From the NCBI GenBank assembly GCA_023434665.1, contig JAEYSM010000023.1:168423-232422 (forward strand): a stretch of DNA of 64,000 bases, written 5' to 3'. The translations under genes and the position numbers were made by a program. This DNA comes from Bacteroidota bacterium (GTDB lineage: Bacteria; Bacteroidota; Bacteroidia; Bacteroidales; Lentimicrobiaceae). Shown here piece by piece: positions 35,122 to 46,200 of this stretch (within the stretch, counting starts at the first letter, position 1; each line of letters begins with the position of its first letter). The notes beneath the pieces were generated by a model, which saw nothing but the letters and a program-made list of their open reading frames with translations, did no database searches and had not been told where the DNA came from.

Positions 35122-36528
35122 ATGGTAGGCGAAAGGGACAAACAGACCGGTCGTGTTTCTGGAGTAATATTATCTATACTTTCACTATTTGTTTTTATAG
35201 GTTCTTTTAAGATAACAGACTATTTTTTAGATGGATTCCTTCAATATAGCAATGAATACCTCACAATTGCCTTCTTCATAATCCCTTTATGGTACTTAGG
35301 AATTATCCAAACAAACCTTACTCGCTTTTCAAGGACTAAGAGTGATCTTACTATCATTTTTGAAACAGGACTGTTCGTAATAACAGGAACCGGATTCCTT
35401 GCACTTATCCAAGTGGCATTTCAACTTACTCAGGTCAGTAACTATGTAATTCTTGTCTTTTCTATCCTTGATTTTATCCTGATCAGTATTATTCTTATCT
35501 CAACTTCACGATATTACAAAAAGTTAGTAAAAAAGGGGCTTAATGTCCAGAATGCTATTTTAGTAGCTGATTCTAACTGTATTGATTTCATTGAAAAACT
35601 AGATCTCAAAAAAGAATGGGGTTATTACATACATACCATAATAACTGATAGTGAAATTTTGGAGGAAGTTTTTGGCAATAGATTCAGAGTCGAAAAGGAT
35701 ATCAATAAACTGAAAGTTATTTTACGGCAAGATGTAATTGATGAAGTACTTTATTGTCGAAATAAAATTGATCAGAATGAGATAAGAGATATCATTTATT
35801 CGTGTGAGGAGATAGGTGTTACGTTCAGAATGCAGTCCTCATTTTTTCATATGCCTTCAACCAGAACACAGTTGGAATATGTGGAAGAGATTCCATTCCT
35901 TTCATTCATCAATACTCCTGCCAACAAATTTTCACACAACTGGAAACTTCTTTTTGATGTTCTTGCCTCTTTCTTTATTCTTTTAGTCTGGTCTCCTATA
36001 ATTTTAATAATTGCCCTTGCTATCAAAGTTTCTTCAAAAGGACCAATAATCTTTAAACAGAAAAGAGTAGGACTCAGAGGAAGAGAATTTGAGATTTACA
36101 AATTCAGAACAATGGTTGTAGATGCTGAAGAACAGCAAAAGAAGCTGGAAAAAATGAATGAGATGGATGGCCCTGTCTTTAAAATAAAGGATGATCCCCG
36201 AATCACTAAAGTAGGAAAATTCTTACGTAAATCCGGATTGGATGAAATTCCCCAGTTCTTTAATGTTTTAAATGGTGACATGTCTTTAGTAGGCCCTCGT
36301 CCACCGTTACCCAGTGAAGTAAATAAATATGAAAGATGGCAACTTCGAAGGTTATCAATGCGTCCCGGTATTACATGCATATGGCAGATTGCCCCTAATC
36401 GAAATAGCATCTCCTTCAATGAATGGATGAAGCTTGATCTTCAATATATTGACTCCTGGTCACTAAAGCTTGATTTTATTTTACTCGCTAAGACTGTACA
36501 AACAGTCATCAAAGGATCAGGACAATGA
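35122..36528 (+). CDS. Undecaprenyl-phosphate sugar phosphotransferase (WcaJ/WbaP-type initiating transferase)
   Basis: 468 residues. Four or so N-terminal membrane helices (about 10-125) are followed by a CoA-binding-like Rossmann domain (about 135-250). One re-entrant helix (about 275-300, WKLLFDVLASFFILLVWSPI) follows, then the bacterial sugar-transferase domain: GPIIFKQKRVGLRGREFEIYKFRTM (split, about 308-332), LRKSGLDEIPQFFNVLNGDM (about 372-391), SLVGPRPP (about 392-399), and RRLSMRPGITCIWQI. It transfers a sugar-1-phosphate to the lipid carrier and so starts each repeat unit. A possible -7 element, TAAGTTTA at 35076-35083 (7 of 8 bases), precedes it. Confidence 0.92.
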   Translation: MVGERDKQTGRVSGVILSILSLFVFIGSFKITDYFLDGFLQYSNEYLTIAFFIIPLWYLGIIQTNLTRFSRTKSDLTIIFETGLFVITGTGFLALIQVAFQLTQVSNYVILVFSILDFILISIILISTSRYYKKLVKKGLNVQNAILVADSNCIDFIEKLDLKKEWGYYIHTIITDSEILEEVFGNRFRVEKDINKLKVILRQDVIDEVLYCRNKIDQNEIRDIIYSCEEIGVTFRMQSSFFHMPSTRTQLEYVEEIPFLSFINTPANKFSHNWKLLFDVLASFFILLVWSPIILIIALAIKVSSKGPIIFKQKRVGLRGREFEIYKFRTMVVDAEEQQKKLEKMNEMDGPVFKIKDDPRITKVGKFLRKSGLDEIPQFFNVLNGDMSLVGPRPPLPSEVNKYERWQLRRLSMRPGITCIWQIAPNRNSISFNEWMKLDLQYIDSWSLKLDFILLAKTVQTVIKGSGQ

Positions 36529-36668
36529 TTTCTAATAAAATCATATAGTTTTATCTATTTGACATTCAGCCGTTTAGACTATAAACCTTATAGCCTGAAC
36601 AAATAAATTGTTATCACGTTTCTTCTTAAATAATTCACACCATCAATAATGGATTCCAAATATTAAGT

Positions 36669-37442
36669 ATGATGCAACAATTATCCCAAATATTTAAGAA
36701 ATCAGCATTGTTCATACTCTCTTCATTTGTGCTTTTTTCGTGCGTTCCACAGGAAAAACTCAAATATGTTCAAGATGAAACTACTTCTCAGTTAAAGTCA
36801 CAATATAATCATATAAGACCTATCAAAAGGATCCAGCCGTTTGATAATCTATATATTAAAGTACTTAGTATAGATGCTGAAACGGCACAGATCTTCAGCA
36901 ATGAAACGGTTATGAATGGTCCGGGATTCGATATTAATCTTATTTCTTACACAGTAAATGATAAAGGAACTATTGACTTTCCCTTTGTTGGTGAGATAAA
37001 TGTTAATAACATGACACTAAAAGAAGCCAAAGAAACTATTGAAGAAGAACTAAGTCAATATCTCAGCAACACATCTATACATATTAAATTCGTTAATTCA
37101 AATATAACAGTGCTTGGAGAAGTTAAAGTGCAGGGCGAATTTCCATACTTTAAGGAGCAGATAAATATTTTTCAGGCTTTAGGCTTTGCAGGTGGTGTGA
37201 CCGATTTTGGAGACAAGAGTACTATTACTCTTATTAGAGAGTACGGCGATCAGATAAAATACCACACCATTGACCTGACAGATAAAAAAGTTATAGAGTC
37301 AGAATACTTTTATTTGCAACCTAATGATATTGTAATTGTTGAACCTATAAACACAAAGTTCAGAAACTTGAGAACTTTCACATACTCAACTTTTCTTGCT
37401 TCTATAACTACACTTGTTACTATACTATATTTCTTTAAATAA
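36669..37442 (+). CDS. wza: Outer-membrane polysaccharide export lipoprotein (Wza-like)
   Basis: 257 residues with a lipoprotein signal (SSFVLFSC, Cys25). The poly_export domain starts at IRPIKRIQPFDNLYIKVLSI (about 50-69) and includes YTVNDKGTIDFPFVGEI. An SLBB-type domain follows (ITVLGEVKVQGEFPYFKEQI, about 148-167; QALGFAGGVTDFGDKSTI). A C-terminal hydrophobic helix is present (about 240-257). Wza-type proteins form the outer-membrane channel for capsule or exopolysaccharide. It is encoded one base before the GTG start of the tyrosine kinase gene. It is shorter than E. coli Wza (379), as usual in Bacteroidetes. Confidence 0.92.
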   Translation: MMQQLSQIFKKSALFILSSFVLFSCVPQEKLKYVQDETTSQLKSQYNHIRPIKRIQPFDNLYIKVLSIDAETAQIFSNETVMNGPGFDINLISYTVNDKGTIDFPFVGEINVNNMTLKEAKETIEEELSQYLSNTSIHIKFVNSNITVLGEVKVQGEFPYFKEQINIFQALGFAGGVTDFGDKSTITLIREYGDQIKYHTIDLTDKKVIESEYFYLQPNDIVIVEPINTKFRNLRTFTYSTFLASITTLVTILYFFK

Positions 37443-37443
37443 C

Positions 37444-39894
37444 GTGAAAAGATCTTCTGAAATTATACAGCAAAAAACAGACTATAAAGAACTGTTTTAC
37501 AAACTATACAGACATAAAAAGTGGTTCATTATTTCATTCTTCGTTGCAATTACAATTGCATTCCTTTTTAACAAAATAACCACTACTATATTTAAAAACC
37601 AGACAACCCTGCTATTAAAGGAACAAGAAAAGAATTCTTTTCTCACCAGTGATAATATTATGCAGGGTTTTGGCCTCTTTGGTTCTAATCAAAATATTGA
37701 AAATGAAATCGGCATTTTACAATCATTTACCCTTATAAATGACGCCATACTTCAATTAAATCTCGAAACAAAAATTTACAGAGAAAATTATGTATTTGGG
37801 AATTTTATTGATTTTGATTTCCTCAAAGCAGACGAAGAAATCTACAGAGATACTCCGATTAAAATAAGCATTGATAAGTCAAGTCTTCAACCTATCGATT
37901 TACCAATCTATTTCAGGATCATTGATAATAAAAAAGTAAAGGTAGAAGCTTACGGAAAGGATGTAGCTATCTATTCTTACTTACAGGATGAAGTTTTAGA
38001 GATAGTTAATGACATATCAATAAATGGGATTTATAATTTCGAAGATGAAATTAAAGGGAAAAACTTTAATTTTAAGATACACCTCAACACAAAAGACTTG
38101 GAGCGGTGGCAAGAAGAAAAATTGTATTTCACTTTTAATAATGTAAATCTCCTTACACTTGAATACCAGGCAAGCATTCAGGCAGTTAACACCTCAAAGA
38201 CTTCCTCACTGGTTGTGATTTCAATGAAAGGTGATAATAAATATAAAATTACTGATTTCCTGAACACATTATCGAATTCATACCTTGACAGGAATCTGGA
38301 AAAGAAAAATCGTATTGCTATAAATACAGTCAAGTTTATTGATAGCCAGATCAGTGAAGTGGCAGATTCTCTAACTCAGGCTGAAAGTAAACTTCAGAAC
38401 TTCAGAACCTCCAATCAGGTAATGGATCTTAGTTTTCAAGGCCAGAAATCATTCGAGAAAATGAGTGAACTGGAAACACAAAGAGCCGGATTAATGGTTC
38501 AAAAAAAATATTATGACTACATAAAAAACTATTTTGAAAAAAATAACGATATGTCCGATCTTATAGCTCCATCTTCAATGGGGGTGCAGGATCCAATTCT
38601 CAATCAATTGATAATTGAACTAATAACACTCAATAATGAAAGGACTAATCTACTCAATCGGGGAAACATAAAAAATCTGTTCCTTAATAACCTCGAGATA
38701 CAAATAAACAATCTCAAAAATACAATCAGAGAGAATATTCTTAACAATGCAACTACAACAGAGATCGCATTACAAGACATTAACAACCGGGTTGCTCGTA
38801 TTAATTCTGAAATGTCAAGACTGCCATCAACCGAGCGACAACTTTTTGGTATTGAACGAAAATTCAAGCTTAATGATGCTATTTATACTTTTTTATTACA
38901 AAAAAGATCAGAAGCACAAATAGCCAGAGCTTCAAATGCTCCTGATTACGAAGTTGTTGATCCGGCCCGACATGTGACTACATCAGTTATATACCCCAAA
39001 AGAACTATTAACTATATAATTGCGGGTGCAGGAGGGCTTTTGATTCCATTTATTATAATTATGATTAGCGAGTTCCTTAATATGAGAATCAGCAGCAAGA
39101 AGGAACTGGAGTCAATAACAGAATTCCCAATCATCGGTCATGTGTTTCACAATGAGAGTAAAAATAAAGTGGTTGTAACAGCTTCATCAAACTCGCCTAT
39201 ATCTGAATCTTTCAGAAGCATTCGAACCAACCTCCAGTTTTATTCAAAGGGTAAGGATAAGCAAGTTATACTTGTAACTTCGTCATACAGCGGAGAGGGC
39301 AAATCCTTCATTACACAAAACCTGGCATCGGTATTTGCCCTATTTGGCAAAAAAACCCTACTGATTGGATTTGATATGCGAAGACCTAAAATTTATCAGG
39401 ATCTTAATCTCTCAAATAAGATAGGAATGAGCACGGTGCTTATAAATCAATCAATCGTTGAGGAAATAATCCAGCCCACTCAGATTGAGAATTTAGACTA
39501 TATCTCTGCTGGGCCCATACCTCCTAACCCCCTGGAATTAATAGCATCAGAAAAAACTGAAGAAGTGTTTAAAGATCTGAAAAAGAGATACGATTATATT
39601 ATAATTGATTCTCCTCCTGTAGGAGTTGTTTCAGATGCCTACCTGATGACACGTTTTGCTGATGTTACATTATTCATTGTAAGGCAAGGATATACCCATA
39701 AGGAGGCATTTATTAATAATATTCAACACATCCTGCAGAAAAAGATAAATAATGTAAGTCTTGTTCTCAATGATGTCAAGGCACGCGGTATGGCTTATGA
39801 CTATGGATACGAATATTCATATTATTCGGAAAATGGCAAAACCGGCATGAATATCTTTAAGAGGAAAAAGTCAGGTGCTATTTCTTCAACATAG
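37444..39894 (+). CDS. wzc: Polysaccharide co-polymerase and tyrosine autokinase (Wzc-like)
   Basis: 816 residues from GTG 37444, one base after the wza stop. A start at TTG 37414 would lie inside wza. Two membrane helices (about 26-46 and 520-540) flank a large periplasmic coiled-coil domain (Wzz part, about 300-480). The cytoplasmic BY-kinase has Walker A SYSGEGKSF (about 614-622), Walker A' LLIGFDMRRPK, Walker B YIIIDSPPVG, and a C-terminal tyrosine cluster (YDYGYEYSYYSE, about 788-799) for autophosphorylation. It controls chain length and assembly with Wza and the polymerase. A terminator follows. Confidence 0.93.
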   Translation: MKRSSEIIQQKTDYKELFYKLYRHKKWFIISFFVAITIAFLFNKITTTIFKNQTTLLLKEQEKNSFLTSDNIMQGFGLFGSNQNIENEIGILQSFTLINDAILQLNLETKIYRENYVFGNFIDFDFLKADEEIYRDTPIKISIDKSSLQPIDLPIYFRIIDNKKVKVEAYGKDVAIYSYLQDEVLEIVNDISINGIYNFEDEIKGKNFNFKIHLNTKDLERWQEEKLYFTFNNVNLLTLEYQASIQAVNTSKTSSLVVISMKGDNKYKITDFLNTLSNSYLDRNLEKKNRIAINTVKFIDSQISEVADSLTQAESKLQNFRTSNQVMDLSFQGQKSFEKMSELETQRAGLMVQKKYYDYIKNYFEKNNDMSDLIAPSSMGVQDPILNQLIIELITLNNERTNLLNRGNIKNLFLNNLEIQINNLKNTIRENILNNATTTEIALQDINNRVARINSEMSRLPSTERQLFGIERKFKLNDAIYTFLLQKRSEAQIARASNAPDYEVVDPARHVTTSVIYPKRTINYIIAGAGGLLIPFIIIMISEFLNMRISSKKELESITEFPIIGHVFHNESKNKVVVTASSNSPISESFRSIRTNLQFYSKGKDKQVILVTSSYSGEGKSFITQNLASVFALFGKKTLLIGFDMRRPKIYQDLNLSNKIGMSTVLINQSIVEEIIQPTQIENLDYISAGPIPPNPLELIASEKTEEVFKDLKKRYDYIIIDSPPVGVVSDAYLMTRFADVTLFIVRQGYTHKEAFINNIQHILQKKINNVSLVLNDVKARGMAYDYGYEYSYYSENGKTGMNIFKRKKSGAISST

Positions 39895-39930
39895 AATTAC
39901 TTATCACTAAATCAACCTTATACAAGTTTT

Positions 39931-39956
39931 AAAAGCTCCTTAACGGGAGCTTTTAT
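39931..39956 (+). terminator. Intrinsic terminator after wzc
   Basis: 9-bp stem AAAAGCTCC / GGAGCTTTT (39931-39939 and 39946-39954), 6-base loop, T-rich end. The rest of the 290-bp interval to the next start holds no gene I can support. Confidence 0.75.
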
Positions 39957-40184
39957 TATTAAATCACGTAGAACATTTCCCCATTTCGGGGCTGATTTCT
40001 TTGATTTTGCTCTTCGTCAATCATTAGCTTTCATGGTAACTTTATTACACTAAGTTGATCTTAACCGCTTGTTTTTCAGCTTTTTATCCCCATTAACCAA
40101 CATCCATTTAAAGACTTCTAAGAGTAATCCGGACAAGTGGCACCATTTTTCATTCTAACGGTAGCAAACCTAAAAACTACTAAC

Positions 40185-43124
40185 ATGAATGAAGAAAAAT
40201 TAGTTATTAATGCACTAAGTTTAAATGATTTAAATCAATTTAAAAGAAGATCCTTACTAAAAACCTTTAGTATCTCCCTGGTCCTTGTATTTACTTTCCT
40301 CTCAGCTACACTATTTGGCGCTACAATTTACATCGATCCTACAAACACATCTAATAACCAGGATGGTTCACAAACAAATCCCTATAATTCCTGGACAAAA
40401 GTTACTTTCACTAATGGTAACACTTACCTACAAAAAGGTGGTACAACTTTTACCACTAGTGGAATTGCAATAAACTCTAAATCAAATATCATTATCGGTT
40501 CATATGGCTCTGGAAGAGCAAAAATTGTCGCCTCAGGTAATGGTAATCATATTCTGAATGTTTCCTCATCATCGAACATAACAGTAAAAGATCTGGAAAT
40601 AACAACCGCTGGCAAATGGGTGTCAGGTATTTACATCAATGGAACTAACAGCGCAAGTAACCTTATTGACAACTGTCTTATCCATAATGTTGAATGGGGT
40701 ATAAGAATCATTACAAATTCTTCAGGTAACAAGATTATGAATTCTACCATTCACAATATCGGTGATGATGGAATTTATGTGAAAGACGCCGCTTCCATAG
40801 AAGTTGGTTATAGCCATATTTATGATGTTAATAAAAAGTTCCTCATCAACCCTGATCAAAGCTATTCAGCTGGTGATGGTATCCAAATCGCATCCACCAA
40901 TAGCCATTCTTTCTATATCCACAATAATATTATAGATCACTCTTCAATGGGCAACAAATTCTGTTTTATTGCCTGGGGTAATAATTATACCGGTATCTTA
41001 GAAAATAATGTATTAATTGGAAATGCCAATAAAACAGTTAGTGCTATTTATCTCTCACCAACAACAAAGACTGTTACCGTGAGATACAATGAAGTGAAAA
41101 ATAGCAATTATGGTATTTATTCTTATGCTAATCTATTAGATGCATACTACAACATTTTTTCACAGAACCGCAGTGCGATTAATGTATTAAATGGCTATAC
41201 GCTTAATGCTCGTAATAATGTTTTCTATAATAATACAAATACAGCAGTTTCATCAACACCCAGCACCTCTGTAACTCTCAGAAACAATATTTTCCACGTT
41301 ACATCAGGGGGGAAAGCAATAAACACCAACGGAACAATAAGCTCTAATAATAATGTCTTTAATCAGGAACAATCCGGTTTGATTAATGGACATGCAACAC
41401 TGAGCTCATGGCGGAATGCTTCAGGTAATGATGCAAATTCAGTAGTAGGTAACCCCTCATTTGTTAGTCCAACTTCCGGCGACTTCCATGTTCAGTCAAA
41501 TTCAATTGCAGTGAATAAAGGAGCTGGAGTAGGTTTAAACAGAGATTACTTTGGTGGATCTGTGCCGCAAGGAGGAACTCCTGATGTTGGAATTCATGAA
41601 ATAGTTGGAGGTAGCGGAAATACGACAAATAATGCACCTCAAATAAGCAATCAGTCATTTAACGTACTTCAAACAGCTCCTATAGGAACAGTCGTTGGAA
41701 CAGTTTCAGCTTCAGATCCTGATGCTGGTCAAAACCTCACATACTCAATTATTTCAGGAAATACAAATTCAGTATTTGCCATAGCATCTTCAACCGGGCG
41801 TATTACTGTTGCAAAAGCATTGCCAGCACAAAACTTTAGCCTTGTGGTAAAAGTTACAGACAATGGTAATCCAGTAATGTCGGCTCAGGCAACTGTGACA
41901 ATTTCAGTAACAGCCTCCTCGTCCAATCAGGCACCTGTCATAAACAATCAATCATTCACTGTATCACAGAGCGCAGGAATCGGCACTGTTGTAGGTAGGA
42001 TATTAGCAAGTGATCCCGATCAGGGACAGACAATCAGTTACAGTATCGTCTCGGGGAATACCAATTCAGTATTTTCACTCAATAGCTCGACCGGAAACCT
42101 GACTGTTGCGAAAGCACTACCAGCACAAACCTTCAGTTTAGTGGTTAAGGTCACCGATAATGGCAATCCTATTAAGTCAGCGCAGGCTACTGTAACAGTA
42201 AATGTCACCAGTTCATCGACCAATAATGCGCCTGTAATTGCAAATCAGTCATTTACTGCTTATACAGCAATGAGTGTAGGTACTCTGATTGGAAAAGTAG
42301 TTGCCAGTGATCCTGATGCAAACCAAACTTTAACCTATTCTATTGTCAGTGGAAATATAAATACAGTTTTGTCACTGAACTCTTCAACTGGAAATATAAC
42401 AGTCGCTAAAACTTTACCAGCTCAGATATTCAGCCTGGTAGTGAAAGTTACTGATAATGGCAATCCCGTTAAATCAGCACAGGCAACTATTACTATTACG
42501 GTTACATCCTCAAATGGAACCAATCAGCCACCATATCTACCGGCAAGTACATTCTCAATCAGAAATCATGCACCTAATGGAACATTCGTTGGGAAATTGA
42601 ATGCAACAGATCCCAATCCAGGTCAAAAGGTTACTTACACTATAGTATCAGGTAATACTGGAAACGCATTTACATTAAACCGTACAAATGGAGCTATAAA
42701 TGTGAGAAATAGTTCTGCTGTCAACATCAATGTTACTCCAAAATTCACTCTTAAGGTAAGGGTTACAGATGACGGAAATCCTAGCTTATCATTTACCCAG
42801 ACAATTACTGTAAATGTCACAAGAGCGAAAATAATCGACGGTATTGCAGTTGAAGAAAAAGAAGTAATTAGTATTGATGTGCCAAAAGAAATCAGAGTAT
42901 ATCCTAATCCTTCGGTAGATGGAAGATTCTCAGTAAGTTTTGGCAAACAATGTGAAGAAGCTAAAATCGAAGCGTTCGACATGTCAGGAAGATTGATAAA
43001 AACCATGAAAGTTACACAAGATAATAAAGGCTTGATGGATTTAAGTAATAGTCCAAGTGGTGCTTACCTGATCAGACTTGATAATGGTTCTGAAGTGAAA
43101 ACACTTAAAGCGGTGAAACACTAA
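40185..43124 (+). CDS. T9SS-exported right-handed beta-helix protein with cadherin-like repeats (paralogue 1)
   Basis: 979 residues from ATG 40185; the frame extends to 40137 but that adds 16 unlikely residues. A basic N-terminal stretch leads into a hydrophobic signal segment (about 33-48). The next part (about 50-450) is a right-handed parallel beta-helix of the pectate-lyase/NosD type, rich in short Asn/Gly turns (NLIDNCLIHNVEWGIRI, YVKDAASIEVGYSHIYDV). Four cadherin-like repeats of about 95 residues follow (about 480-880). It ends in a type-A T9SS sorting domain (RVYPNPSVDGRFSV through LKAVKH, about 905-979). It should be exported and anchored at the surface, possibly to bind or cut the polysaccharide made next door. 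Active-site residues cannot be assigned. Confidence 0.85.
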   Translation: MNEEKLVINALSLNDLNQFKRRSLLKTFSISLVLVFTFLSATLFGATIYIDPTNTSNNQDGSQTNPYNSWTKVTFTNGNTYLQKGGTTFTTSGIAINSKSNIIIGSYGSGRAKIVASGNGNHILNVSSSSNITVKDLEITTAGKWVSGIYINGTNSASNLIDNCLIHNVEWGIRIITNSSGNKIMNSTIHNIGDDGIYVKDAASIEVGYSHIYDVNKKFLINPDQSYSAGDGIQIASTNSHSFYIHNNIIDHSSMGNKFCFIAWGNNYTGILENNVLIGNANKTVSAIYLSPTTKTVTVRYNEVKNSNYGIYSYANLLDAYYNIFSQNRSAINVLNGYTLNARNNVFYNNTNTAVSSTPSTSVTLRNNIFHVTSGGKAINTNGTISSNNNVFNQEQSGLINGHATLSSWRNASGNDANSVVGNPSFVSPTSGDFHVQSNSIAVNKGAGVGLNRDYFGGSVPQGGTPDVGIHEIVGGSGNTTNNAPQISNQSFNVLQTAPIGTVVGTVSASDPDAGQNLTYSIISGNTNSVFAIASSTGRITVAKALPAQNFSLVVKVTDNGNPVMSAQATVTISVTASSSNQAPVINNQSFTVSQSAGIGTVVGRILASDPDQGQTISYSIVSGNTNSVFSLNSSTGNLTVAKALPAQTFSLVVKVTDNGNPIKSAQATVTVNVTSSSTNNAPVIANQSFTAYTAMSVGTLIGKVVASDPDANQTLTYSIVSGNINTVLSLNSSTGNITVAKTLPAQIFSLVVKVTDNGNPVKSAQATITITVTSSNGTNQPPYLPASTFSIRNHAPNGTFVGKLNATDPNPGQKVTYTIVSGNTGNAFTLNRTNGAINVRNSSAVNINVTPKFTLKVRVTDDGNPSLSFTQTITVNVTRAKIIDGIAVEEKEVISIDVPKEIRVYPNPSVDGRFSVSFGKQCEEAKIEAFDMSGRLIKTMKVTQDNKGLMDLSNSPSGAYLIRLDNGSEVKTLKAVKH

Positions 43125-43142
43125 TTTTAAATAATTAGCATT

Positions 43143-43168
43143 GGAAAGGCTGGTCTTCCAGCCTTTCC
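43143..43168 (+). terminator. Strong hairpin, likely terminator, between the two beta-helix genes
   Basis: Perfect 11-bp stem GGAAAGGCTGG / CCAGCCTTTCC (43143-43153 and 43158-43168) with a 4-base TCTT loop. No T-tract follows, so it may be a weak terminator or an RNA stability element. Confidence 0.55.
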
Positions 43169-43264
43169 ATATATGCTAAAGTTTGCAAGACCCATTAGCA
43201 AACTTCGTTCGCATAAACATTTAAGGATTATAACTAAAGATTCATTAACTTTAACACAAATATT

Positions 43265-46200
43265 ATGATGGCACGACATTTACCATTTTTTAAAGAATAT
43301 TTATACGCATCAGTATTTATATTACTGTTAATCATTCTGTTACCGACTTATTCATCTGCTCAGGATGTAATCTATATTGATCCGTCATATAATGGAGCCA
43401 CTCAAAATGGTTCAATCGATAATCCCTATAAATCATGGAATTCGGTTTCATGGGTAAATGGAAAAACATATCTGCAAAAATCTGGCACTACATTTACAAC
43501 AAGCGGCTTCTTGGATCTGACAGGCAGAAACGGTATAACTTTAGGCTCATACGGCCAGGGAAACAGACCGAGAATTATAACCTCTGCAGGTAATTCAGTT
43601 AAAGTAATTAAGATTACAGGAGCGTCAAACAATACAATCAGAGGGCTTGAAATTGCTTCTTCAGGTGGACAAGCTACTTGCGCAATTATTATTGATGGAA
43701 CAAATTCTGCAAATAATCTTATTGAAGATTGTGTCTTAAGAGATGTTCAATGGGGACTTAGAGTTTTGACAACTGGAACAGGTAACCGGATAATACATTC
43801 AGAAGTTTACAACACCCAGGATGATGGTATCTATATCAAAGATGCTCCTGATATTGAAATTGGTCACTGCAATGTATACAATGTAAATCTAAAATATAAC
43901 GTAAGTACTGACCAAAGCTATTCACCCGGAGATAATATTCAGATTGCATCAACAAACAATCATCATTTTTATGTGCACCATAATACACTTGATCATAGTT
44001 CAACGGGTAATAAATTCTGTTTTATAGCATGGGGAAATAATTACACTGGAATATTTGAATATAACATTCTCATCGGGAATCGCACAAAGAATACAAGTTG
44101 CATTTATCTGTCACCTACTACAGGATCAGTCACAGTAAGATACAATTCAATAACTGAAGGTAATTATGGAATTTACTCTTACGTCCAGGACCTTAAAATT
44201 TACTATAATACTTTTGTGCAAAACAGAATTGCAGTCAGTATTTTGAATAATTATAATATGCTGGCTGAAAATAATGTTTTCTACAATAGCACTAGCATGG
44301 CAATCAATGGGTTACCAGGATCATCCCTTATCTCAAAAAATAATATTTTCCATATTATCTCAGGAACAAAGGCATATTCAACATCCGGAAGTCTTATATC
44401 TAATAATAATATCTTCAACATTCAGTCCTCAGGATTTTTAAACGGGCATAACACATTAACCTCATGGCGAAATGCATCAGGACAGGATCAAAATAGTATG
44501 GTGGCCAATCCAAAATTTGTTAATCCGGGAAATTATGATTTTACACTTCAATCCGACTCGCCTGGTATCAATGCTGGTTCATCATGTGGTTATGATCAGG
44601 ATTTCTTTGGAAATTCTGTTCCACAAGGGCCATCTCCCGATATAGGCTATTTTGAGTTTCCGGCAAATAACGTCAATAATCCCCCTCTGATTTCAGATCA
44701 AACATTCAGTATCCCGGAAAATTCTCCTGCCAATACAGTAGTCGGAACTGTCATTGCTATTGACCCCGATCAGAATCAGACTATCCAATACGAAATTACT
44801 GGTGGAAATGTAAACAATACTTTTTCCATTAACTCAGCAACCGGCGCTATAAAAGTACAAAATGCGCAAAGCATTGATTTCGAAGCCTACCCACAATTTA
44901 CACTACAGGTGAAAGTGACTGACCAGGGCGGATTATTCTCAACTGCTCAAATCACAATTACAATCCAGGATGTCAATGAAAATCCCGAAATAGACGATCA
45001 GGGTTTCCTTCTCCCTGAGAATTCACCAGTTAACACAACTATTGGAACTGTCGTAGCTTCTGATCCGGATCAAAATCAGACACTTACATATTCTATCATA
45101 AGTGGCAACTTAAATAACTCTTTTAGCATCAACTCAACAACAGGCGTTATCAAGGTACAAAATGCCCAAAGCATAGATTTCGAAGCTAATCCACAGTTTA
45201 CTCTTCAGGTGAAAGTGACTGACCAGGGCGGATTAGTCTCAACTGCTCAGATAACCATTAATATCCAGGATGTCAATGAAAATCCCGAAACAGACGATCA
45301 GGGTTTCATTCTCCCTGAGAATTCACCAGTTAATACAACTATTGGAACTGTCGCAGCTTCTGATCCGGATCAAAATCAGACACTGACCTATTCTATCATA
45401 AGTGGTAACTTAAATAACTCTTTTAGCATTAACTCAACGACAGGCGTTATCAAGGTACAAAATGCCCAAAGCATAGATTTCGAAACTAATCCACAGTTTA
45501 CTCTTCAGGTGAAAGTGACTGACCAGGGCGGATTATTCTCGACTGCTCAGATAACCATCAATATCCAGGATGTCAATGAGAATCCCGAGCTTGAAGATTA
45601 TGAATTTGAAGTCACCAGTGCCAGTAATAATGGAACTGTTATAGGACAACTAACTGCTTCCGACCCTGATGCTGGTCAATCCTTGAATTATGTAATTACG
45701 AATGGCAACTTTGAAAATTGTTTCTCGTTAAACAGCATTAATGGCTCTCTTTCAGTCGTTAATTCTGTTGCCTTAAATAATTATTCACAGTTCATTCTAA
45801 CAGTCAAGGTGTCTGATGATGGACAACCATCATTATATTCATATGGTCAGGTAATAATTAATGTCAGCTCATCAAACTCTGCTCCTGTAATTCTTCCTCA
45901 AGTCTTTCAAATTACTGAGAACTCATTTGCAGGGAGCCATATTGGTCAAATACTAGCTTATGATGCAAATCAGGGACAAAATCTTACATTTCAGATTATA
46001 AGTGGAAATGCAGCCGGAACTTTTAACTGCTCACCATCCGGTTTCCTAACTGTAAACAATGCTGGGTTGCTTGATCATGAACTGTATTCCTCATTCCAAT
46101 TATTAATTAGAGTTACAGACAATGGATCACCAATTCTTTCTGCTGATGCTGTTATAGATATTCTGGTTACCGATGTAAATGAATCTCCCATAATAACACC

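Noticed and set aside
39978..39990. Short GC hairpin (CCCC-attt-CGGGG) after the wzc terminator
   Set aside because: Four to five pairs only, no T-tract, and a much better terminator lies 25 bp upstream.
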